Source: Actinomortierella ambigua (taxonomy: Eukaryota; Mortierellomycota; Mortierellomycetes; Mortierellales; Mortierellaceae). From it: DNA of 28,394 bases. Shown piece after piece: positions 21,457 to 28,394 of this stretch (position 1 is the first letter of the stretch; each line of letters opens with the position of its first letter). Made by a program: the position numbers and the translations under genes. The stretch spans positions 1 to 28,394 of the forward strand of contig JAAAJB010000464.1 of the NCBI GenBank assembly GCA_016098155.1, in the 5' to 3' direction. The notes beneath the pieces are model-generated. The model did not search any database and was not told the DNA's origin. It saw nothing but the letters and a program-made list of their open reading frames with translations.

Positions 21457-23787
21457 ATGACTTTAGCTCAACCATACCCGTCTATTCTCAGCGAGAGTAT
21501 TGATAGACTCCTCCGCCTATTCAGCGCAACAGCCCCTTCTTCCAACAAACCCTCATCTTCTTCCCGCCTGCCAGGCCAGCCCACCATGGACCTCCCTTGC
21601 ATCGACCACCAGAGCGTATCCCGCGGTCGCCACCGACACGAGTGCCAGATTTGCATGGAGCTCTTCTGCACCTTTTCCTTAGACTCTCTGGCCCCCGAAG
21701 AGTTGGCCCCACCGCCTATGGTAGCAACGCCGACACATGAAGCCTCATCCACCCCCTCGGCGGTTGTTGGCGAGGTCGTGTTCAACGAGGACGAAAGCAC
21801 CTTATTCTTGGGAAACATCGACTCGGCCCTGAAGGCGAGACGCCTTCCACCACCTAACGACCATGCCAAGCTCGCGAGCCCTTCTTCGTCAGTCACCGCA
21901 ACTCTTCCTGGACTGTCACAGCCCTTCCCGCTGTCGCCAACACGAAAGCAGGTTTCCACGTTGACATCGCCACTGCCGTCGCCAGCCACAGCTGCCGCAG
22001 CTGCAGCGGCAGCTGTAACAACAACAGCTCCAGAATTAAGGGACAACAGAATGTCCACAGCTACTCTTAACAGCGGACTCCCGAGATATATGCGTCCACC
22101 CTTCGTATTTGCCTTTGAGTCTCCGTCGCCATCTTTACCACTGCTACCTCGGATGATTCCTACACCAACTCATCCGGCACCACCACGGTCACATCTTCCG
22201 AGTCATGCCTCTCCTCCCCCTGCTTCGCAAAGATTAGATTCCGCCACTACGAGTACCCCAACTCCCAGCCCTCGTGTTCCCTTTACGTCGCCACCAGCCC
22301 GCTTAGAGCGTCGGCGAGCCATCAGACAGCCATCTGGGTCATCCTTGCTTACTTCACCTCTCTTTCCGGTCTTTCCGGCTTCTCGGGATACGAATCAGCA
22401 ACTGATGGCTCTCACTCATCAACTGCGAGTGGTCACTGATGCACTCAATGCCCATGCAGCGACTCGGCAAACAGGAGGCGTTGCTGGTGCTAACAGTGGC
22501 CAAGGCGTCAGTGTCGGTCCGAGTCGTGCCCCGAGCTTATCGTCAACAACTCTGAAAACGCGTAGTGTTGCCAACGCTACATCTTCCCCATCATCACCCA
22601 CTTCTTCTTCTTTTTCCTCGCCCGAGTCTTTAGGAACCACAGCACGAGCGGGATCAGTCCTAAACAAGAATGGGAAGCAAGTGCTGCGACAGCAACCCGC
22701 CGTGGAATCGTCAAACACTGCCGAGGCGGCGACCCTACCACGTCCAGCCATCGCCCCCACAACAACGGCAGCGCTCAGGGCATTATTACCCGCATCTAGC
22801 AGTGCATCGTCGTCCTCTTTATCTTCCTCATCCCCTTTATCACCAACCTCTCCGTTCTCGGATCCCTCTTCATCACCATCATCCGCCTCATCACCGACCA
22901 CCATGCCTTCGCTCGCCTCGCCGACCTCTTCCTCCTTCTCCTCCTCCTCCGTAGACGAATACCAAGACATCAAGCTCGGCTACGCGTTTGGTTGCCACCC
23001 AACACACGCCTACTGTCTCGAGTGTCTCGCCAAGTACCTCAAGGATGCTCTAGCGACCAAGCGTTGGCCCGTCCACTGCCCTGGGCTTCGATGTCAAGCC
23101 ACCATTGGACACTCCATTGTCGAGGTTGTCCTTGGGCCCGCGGCCTCTGAATGGTACGAGCTGGGCCTTGAGCATGGACTTTTGAACAAGGTAAAAAAAG
23201 AAAAAAAAATGAAAATGCATAAACCCTGCAGTCCTTCAACTAAAACCAAAAAAGAAGAAAAAAAAACGCCATTGTCTGCGCAATGCTGACTTTCCATACC
23301 CGCCATCGCTGTGTTATTGCGGCAAAAGGTCTACTGCCCGAACCCAAAATGCAGTCTCCCGTTGGAACGCGAGGAAGAGACTGATGACAACCCTTCGCAG
23401 GGGCAGGCTTTTCATTGCCCGTATTGTCGTCACTTCTTTTGCGTTGAATGTCTTCAGACAGGACACCCAGGTGAGTCAAAGAAAGAAAGGCACGAAGGAA
23501 GAAGCAAAATGACCATGACCCCTCTTTTGTGTTGTTGTTAATACATTTATCCTGAAACCCCCCCCCCCACGCTAGAGCAAACATGCGTCGAAGCCAAGAA
23601 GAGTGAACGGGAACGAGTGCAGCAGCAGTTTGAGGCCTTGGTCACGGAGCAGAAATGGCAACGCTGCCCCAAATGTAGTATAGTCGTAGAGAAGACTTCT
23701 GGATGCCACCATATGACTTGCTCCAGATGTCGCAAAGAGTTTTGCTATGTCTGTGGAGGCAACTATCCATGCAGGAGCCACAAGTAA
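21457..23787 (+). CDS. RBR-type E3 ubiquitin ligase with split RING1
   Basis: Three exons: 21457-23190, 23329-23470 and 23576-23787, in frame, giving about 695 residues. RING1 starts HECQICMELF (Cys63, Cys66). It resumes only at GCHPTHAYCLECL (Cys513, His517, Cys520, Cys523) and ends with Cys541 and Cys546. The roughly 445 residues between are Ser/Pro/Thr/Ala-rich low complexity. The IBR has Cys581, Cys586, Cys608, Cys611, Cys616, Cys619, His624 and Cys629, correctly spaced across the exon 2/3 junction. RING2 has Cys656, Cys659, the catalytic-type Cys669 in SGCHHMTC, then Cys674, Cys677, Cys682 and Cys685. RBR ligases take ubiquitin from an E2 onto the RING2 cysteine, then onto substrate. No RWD, UBL or other accessory domain is visible. 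The start at 21457 is chosen because the open frame upstream is CT-rich, UTR-like sequence. The J-protein gene follows 111 bp later. Confidence 0.88.
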
Positions 23788-23898
23788 ACTTTTTTTCTTC
23801 TCACATGCACCCTGCATCCAAGTAAATTTTTTTTTTTTGGGTTGCTCAAACACACCACCTTTTTTTTCCCGACATTCATTCATTCATCATTGTTCACC

Positions 23899-25093
23899 AT
23901 GTCGAACGGCTTCCCAGATTTCTATGGTCAGGACCCAAAGAACCCCCTTCCCTACCTCTCTCGTCTAAGACAGACCTATTACATCTTTGCGCCCCAAAAT
24001 CAATCCATGGACAAAGTCTGACTTTTTGTTCTTGTCACGTTTCAAAAAAAACCCTCCTCCCCTTCCTATAAAGCTTTGTTAAAGGTGCCCGAGACGGCCA
24101 CTGCGGACGAGATCCGAGAGGGCTACAAACGTGAAGCACTGAGAACGCATCCTGATCGCGCCACGCAGCCTGGACCCAATGGCGAGGAGCCCTTGACCCG
24201 CGCAGAGGCCACAGCACTCTTTCAACAAGTGGCAGGTAAAAGCGAGCAACTGTGTGTGGGGAAGAACCCCATGGATTTCCTCTCCTCCTCCGCAAAGATG
24301 ATGCTTTCCTCACACACATACACACGCACACACAGCACCCCTGTCCGCATGATGTTTTTCTTCTGTTACTGACACGCCTCTTGTTGTTGTTTTTTTCATG
24401 CATTCCCACACAAACACACGACACGACACGACACGTACACACACATACCATGTCACCCAGATGCCTATTACACTTTGTCTGACCCACACCGCCGCCGAGA
24501 ATATGACCAGGCGCGACGGACACAGCAAGCGCGATACGCCTGGACCGAAGGGCATGCCGGCGAGCACACAGAGCCCGACCGAGTCTTTGTCAATGTCTTT
24601 GAGGCCCTGCTGCGACCAGAAATCGAGAACCCAAAATATTTTTACTCGCCCATTGGCATGGCTGTAAGGCGATATAAGAAAGGAAAGAAGGAAACAAGGA
24701 AACAAGGAAACAAAAGAGGAGCGGTTGTCTCATTCACTATACTTTTTTTCCTCTTTCAAACGATAGTCGGGCGCTGCTCTAGGATTCATCTGTGGAGGTC
24801 TCCCTGGTATGATGGTGGTAAGCAAAAACTCAAAACAGAGAAAGGCTTGGCACACCTTACACCCCCCTACCACTCCACAATGAAGTAAATGACTAACTCG
24901 ACTCGTGATTGTTTAAATTTACCCCCCCCCCCCACTTTCAATAACATAGGGAGGCTACGCAGGCCAAAAACTTGGCCAAGTACGAGACAACAAGGGCGTG
25001 AGCGTGTTGGAGGCCTTTAGCCGTCTCGAGCAGGCTCAACGCATGGCCATCTTGGCGGCACTAGCGGGCAAGATCTTTGCAAGTCTCCACTAG
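23899..25093 (+). CDS. small J-domain (DnaJ-like) protein with glycine-rich C-terminus
   Basis: Five exons: 23899-23926, 24074-24235, 24461-24663, 24767-24817 and 24950-25093, all in frame, giving 195 residues. The J domain occupies residues 5-80: FPDFYALLKVPETATADEIR, YKREALRTHPDR with His35-Pro36-Asp37, and AYYTLSDPHRRREYD. A short middle segment has VFVNVFEALLRPEIENPKYF. The C-terminal part holds a glycine-zipper-like hydrophobic stretch (SGAALGFICGGLPGMMV, then GGYAGQKLGQVRDNKG) and ends in a helix QRMAILAALAGKIFASLH. The HPD motif is required to stimulate Hsp70 ATPase, so this is a co-chaperone. The glycine zipper could insert into or associate with a membrane, but that is inferred. Exon 1 is only 28 bases with donor GTCAGG. 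Intron 2 contains CA-rich repeats. Confidence 0.88.
24310..24449 (+). repeat. CA-rich simple repeats inside J-protein intron 2
   Basis: Two clusters of CA/CACG repeats (24310-24335 and 24405-24449, the latter with ACACG units) lie in the intron between the exons ending at 24235 and starting at 24461. This is ordinary microsatellite sequence with no coding potential. Confidence 0.8.
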
Positions 25094-25357
25094 ATATATC
25101 CGTATTTTTGGTGCTGTATTGGTTATTCGTGTGCAGGGGACAAGAGGAGCGAAAAGTAAAGAAACATTAAACCTTTCCATTTCGCGAGATTGCAGTTCTG
25201 ACATAGTTGATCAATCCTTTCTTTCATCCAAAGGGTGGGTCGAGTTTGTTCTTCAGAGTTTGGTTTACTGGGAAAAATGGTTTCGCCAGATCGCGTGAAA
25301 AAAGAAAACTATATTGGAGCAAAAAACAAACAAACTAGTGTTTCTTTTTCTTTTTCT

Positions 25358-27193
25358 TTACTCGGCGTGGTGAGCGGGGAACTCGAAAACGACCTCCTTG
25401 CCGGTCAGACGCTTGTAGACAGCGCAGAAGGTGTCGAGCTTGTACTCCAGGGAGGTCGAGTCCTTGGCATCGAGGAAGCTGTGGTTGGTAACGAAGATAA
25501 AAAAAGGGAAGAGAGTCAATCATCATGAATCAACAGCAAAGGTTTTTCGTTTCGTTCCCGCCACTCGTCCATGTAAGAACGCAACCAGGAGGCTTCCTGG
25601 GATGCCCTGGTTAAGCCCTGTCGAGAAAAAGGAGACATCAAACACTGATGACAGTGATCGCTGTTCCTGATATCCCCTTTGTTTCTGGTTTTTGTGTTGG
25701 ATCGTCCTCCTTGGGTTTTTTGCTCCTGTGGGATCTGCCTTTCTTTTCTTTTTCTTTTTTCCTTTGCTCCTCAACTTACACCTTGATGATGCGCTTCTGG
25801 TCGGTCTGGACACGGGTGCGCTTGCCAGTGATCTCGGTGGGGTAAACCAAGTCCTCCAACAGCTTCTCGTGAACCGAGGTGAGGGTGCGGGAGCGGGGGC
25901 GCTGCTGCTTGACGCGGGAGGTGCGGGTGGGCTTGGCCATGATGCGGCGCTGAGCAACGAAAACGACGTGGCGGTCAGAGAACTTCTTCTCGAGCTCGCG
26001 GGTCAGGCTAGAGGGAAAAAAAAAAGTCAAGAATGAAGGCGTAAGTTCATGATGTCCTGAAAAAAAAGAGAGAACAAAACAACCTCGCTTTTTGTCTTTT
26101 TCTTTTGGTGTCCTGATCCCGAGTTATTTACCGCTGCTGGATCTTGTGGAAGGCCTTCAGCTGAGGAACGGGGACGAAGATGACGATGGCCTTCTTGCCG
26201 CTGCCGGTCTCGATCTACAGCACACGGGAGAACATAAGAACGTTAGCATCCTGTATTTTTTCCCTTAGAAAGAGAGAGAGATGCTTGTAAAGCTCCACTG
26301 AGGAGGCGATGTGATGCTTTGCTGAACAGCGTGTTGGAAGAGGTCAAGGAGTGTGCGCCTTTTTTTGATGATGGGTGATGTTGTCCTGGAAAGGGGGGAG
26401 GTAGGTGTGAAAGCTGTCGTTCTGGGCATTGCCAGGATAGCGCATCTTCAGTTCCTCGCGGCAACAAAAGAAGGCAGGAAAGAAGGCCTTCAAAGCTCGC
26501 TGACTGGTATGACACACCCAAAACTTCCGACTTCCAACAAGGGCGTGACACAAGTTGACAGATGGGTGTTTTGTTGTGCTTTGATGATGACAGTTTGTTG
26601 CCTCCTCAGACGGTGTCGAACAAGGCATCCGGTAATGCATCTGGGCCTTTGCCTCCTACTCCTGTCCAACAGAGCATCAGGGATCCGCCTGATGCCAACC
26701 AGGATCTCAGGACGGCCTCGGACATCTCGCCTTCGTCATGAGCAGTTGCCGTTGTCCTAGCTGACCCAGCCACGTCTTCTACCCTGATTGCTTTTCCCTT
26801 CCCGCGCTCGTCCAACACAAAGAGTGCTGATGGGCCATAGGAACGATCGACGTTTGCTGTTGACAGCCTCTACATTCCGACTCCTCCAACTTGATGGGGT
26901 TGTTCCTCCTTCGCTTCTGGTTTTCTGGCTGTCCTGACGAGGTTGCCTCGGTCAACTTATTTGCTGGGCTGGCTGCTTTCGGTTGACGATGGAAGGAGTG
27001 TGGTTGTTGGTGCTGTCTGTTCCATCGGAAAACAAAAAAAAGAAAGACTCACCTCCTTGGCGCTGGAGATCTGGAGAGGCTTGAGGTCCTTCTTCAAATC
27101 AGCGACGTTGTTCTCCAGGTCGAAGAGAGCCTGGGCGACAGAGAGCTCAATCTCATCAGCAGCGCCGTTCTTGGCAATCTTGTGGCTAGCCAT
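25358..27193 (-). CDS. RPS7: 40S ribosomal protein eS7
   Basis: Four exons on the minus strand: 27053-27193, 26132-26214, 25780-26007 and 25358-25478, in frame, giving 190 residues, the same length as yeast eS7. Conserved blocks: [84 protein letters not shown], and the C-terminal [14 protein letters not shown]. eS7 is a component of the small ribosomal subunit, needed for 18S rRNA maturation. Intron 1 is 838 bp, far longer than the others in this gene (124 and 301 bp). The start at 27193 ([10 protein letters not shown]) matches the family. An in-frame ATG 18 bases upstream would add MDNTDI. The 3' end converges on the J-protein gene, 264 bp away. Confidence 0.96.
26215..27052 (-). other. RPS7: long first intron of eS7
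   Basis: The donor is GAG/GTGAGT and the acceptor TGTAG/ATC, both canonical. At 838 bp it is the longest intron I can support in the window. It holds a 135-codon open frame on the opposite strand (26353-26760) without recognisable motifs. I looked for box C/D signals on the intron's sense strand and found no convincing TGATGA/CTGA pair. Confidence 0.8.
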
Positions 27194-28339
27194 TATGTCT
27201 GTGTTGTCCAATCAGTTGTTTGAAATCAACAAGGTGATGGAAGGGTGTTGATGAATGATGGTTGTTCCAGCATAGATTCCCCAGATCGCCCCAACAAAGC
27301 CGTGATGGAATCCCCAGACGAGTTGTTGACAAGAACGCCCATCGCCAGGTGATGCATCATAGGTTCGCCCCAAAAAAAGTCGAATATCGCCCATATGTAA
27401 AGTTGTTGATTTCCGCCGGGATAGTCGATCATATCAGGTTGAGCATGACAGCAGGGAGGAAGAAGGTAGGGGGGGTGGAGATGAAAAAAACGAGAGAGAC
27501 AGCATGGTTAGAGACTGGGTGCATGGGGATCACTGGTGTATGATCGATTGATACGGCATGGTTGGATGGATGGATCTCTATTAGCCCACGGCCCATCCAA
27601 GTGCACCTGCAAGATCGAGGTTCACATACAAGACGAAAAAGGAGGACCAACGAATCTGCCCTCCGCTCACTTTTGTGGCTCCCCTCCCTCGCTCTGGACT
27701 GACACTTTTCCCCCTCTCTCTTCAGCTCCGCGACCATTTCACCACCTCGTCAGTCACATGATGTATTGGTCTCGTGACTATGCTGGCCTACGAAATTTCA
27801 TATCATTTCACCGGGTGGGACGGGTCGCTGTGAGGGGGGGGTCTCTTTGAGATCGCTGGTAAGAAGCACTCACTTGTGCATGAGCTGTGATTGGGAGGAA
27901 ACACCCTGTGTGCCTCTTTAAAGGAAAATGGACGTATACGTGACAATATGCGAAAAGAGACGCTGCCACGTATATTCCTCTCACGCTGTTGTCAAGTAAA
28001 AAAAGAATTTCATATCATTTCTCCAAGGAATACGGCGGATCCCGCCGGCCGGTGTAGTACCATTTCTCTCTATTCGCCGTAGCAGGCGCGCAGTTGATTG
28101 TAAATCAAGAACTACGCTTCGCAAGGTGGCTACCAAGTGCGAATACTCTATCGAACTATTCCAGTTAGTAAGAGTTTCTCCAAGCAAGCATGCCTGAGAA
28201 GCAAAGCCCTCTCGCTTCCTTCCATGCCGGTAGGTGCCTGGCTCCCGCTGACGGTTTGTATATCCTGCTGGCTATCAAGGCTCATGGACGGACTACCGCG
28301 CTGACCTACTGTAGAGATAGAGTCTGCAGATGTTTTTTG

Positions 28340-28340
<1 letters not shown>
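27194..28340. other. eS7 upstream region and right flank, no gene seen
   Basis: This region must contain the eS7 promoter. It holds a 16-base direct repeat (27794-27809 and 28006-28021) and a palindrome ACGTATACGT near 27933. The open frames in it are short, lack motifs and have no good splice sites. No rRNA or convincing tRNA is visible. Confidence 0.5.

Positions 28341-28394
<54 letters not shown>
28341..28394. repeat. (CT)n microsatellite at the window edge
   Basis: An uninterrupted CT repeat of about 26 units runs to the last base of the window, so its full length is unknown. Confidence 0.95.

Noticed and set aside
22419..22973. 184-codon acidic minus-strand open frame
   Set aside because: It is antisense to the Ser/Pro-rich insertion of the RBR ligase; Ser codons read as Glu/Asp-rich sequence in reverse.
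26353..26760. 135-codon plus-strand frame inside the eS7 intron
   Set aside because: No motif and no partner exons; most likely a chance frame.
27194..27211. Alternative eS7 start adding MDNTDI
   Set aside because: Family N-termini align to the start at 27193, and the extra residues are not conserved; it remains possible.
28093..28109. Anticodon-arm-like hairpin with a TTGTAAA loop (would read tRNA-Tyr GTA)
   Set aside because: Only four pairs form, and no matching acceptor stem, D arm or GGTTCGA-type T arm is found around it.
28341..28394. Regular short-period repeats as a possible CRISPR or telomere
   Set aside because: Period-two CT repeat only; there are no spacers and no telomere-type unit, and the genome is eukaryotic.

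Overview
The window is nuclear DNA from a fungus. The genes carry many short spliceosomal introns, there is no bacterial-style operon structure, and the products are core eukaryotic proteins. The gene set includes a 5MP/BZW translation factor and PEX16 (both known to be missing from Saccharomyces cerevisiae), multi-intron genes, a Sel1-repeat relic and a tandem pair of lineage-specific F-box-like proteins. Together these suggest an early-diverging fungus, most plausibly Mortierellomycotina. That placement is an inference from gene content, not a database match.

Layout, left to right. 1-930: mostly gene-free, with a decayed Sel1-repeat fragment. 933-5657: two tandem, same-strand (minus) F-box/LRR-like paralogues, the downstream one carrying an apparent frameshift. 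5905-8594: 5MP/BZW eIF5-mimic protein (minus, six exons, two of them microexons). 8595-10216: a divergent intergenic region. 10217-11122: peptidyl-tRNA hydrolase 2 (plus). 11328-13800: TFIIH subunit TFB1/p62 (minus, six exons). 14000-16352: PEX16 (minus), probably with two small N-terminal exons. 17177-19155: SLC35F6-type transporter (plus). 19384-20772: SUZ-domain protein like SZRD1 (minus, with a GC-AG intron). 21457-23787: RBR-type E3 ubiquitin ligase with a huge insertion in RING1 (plus). 23899-25093: small J-domain protein with a glycine-rich C-terminus (plus). 25358-27193: ribosomal protein eS7 (minus). 27194-28394: non-coding flank ending in a (CT)n microsatellite.

The genes do not form one pathway. 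Several concern translation (5MP, PTH2, eS7, the SUZ protein), others transcription/repair (TFB1), peroxisome biogenesis (PEX16), transport (SLC35F6-like) and protein quality control (RBR ligase, J-protein, F-box-like proteins). Exon structures were worked out by hand from splice sites, reading-frame phase and remembered family conservation. Nearly all junctions keep frame. The two exceptions, in an F-box paralogue and in 5MP, are reported as possible indels. I found no convincing new multi-gene system. The most unusual items are the split RING1 of the RBR ligase, the GC-AG introns, C-homopolymers used as polypyrimidine tracts, and the N-terminal extension of PEX16.
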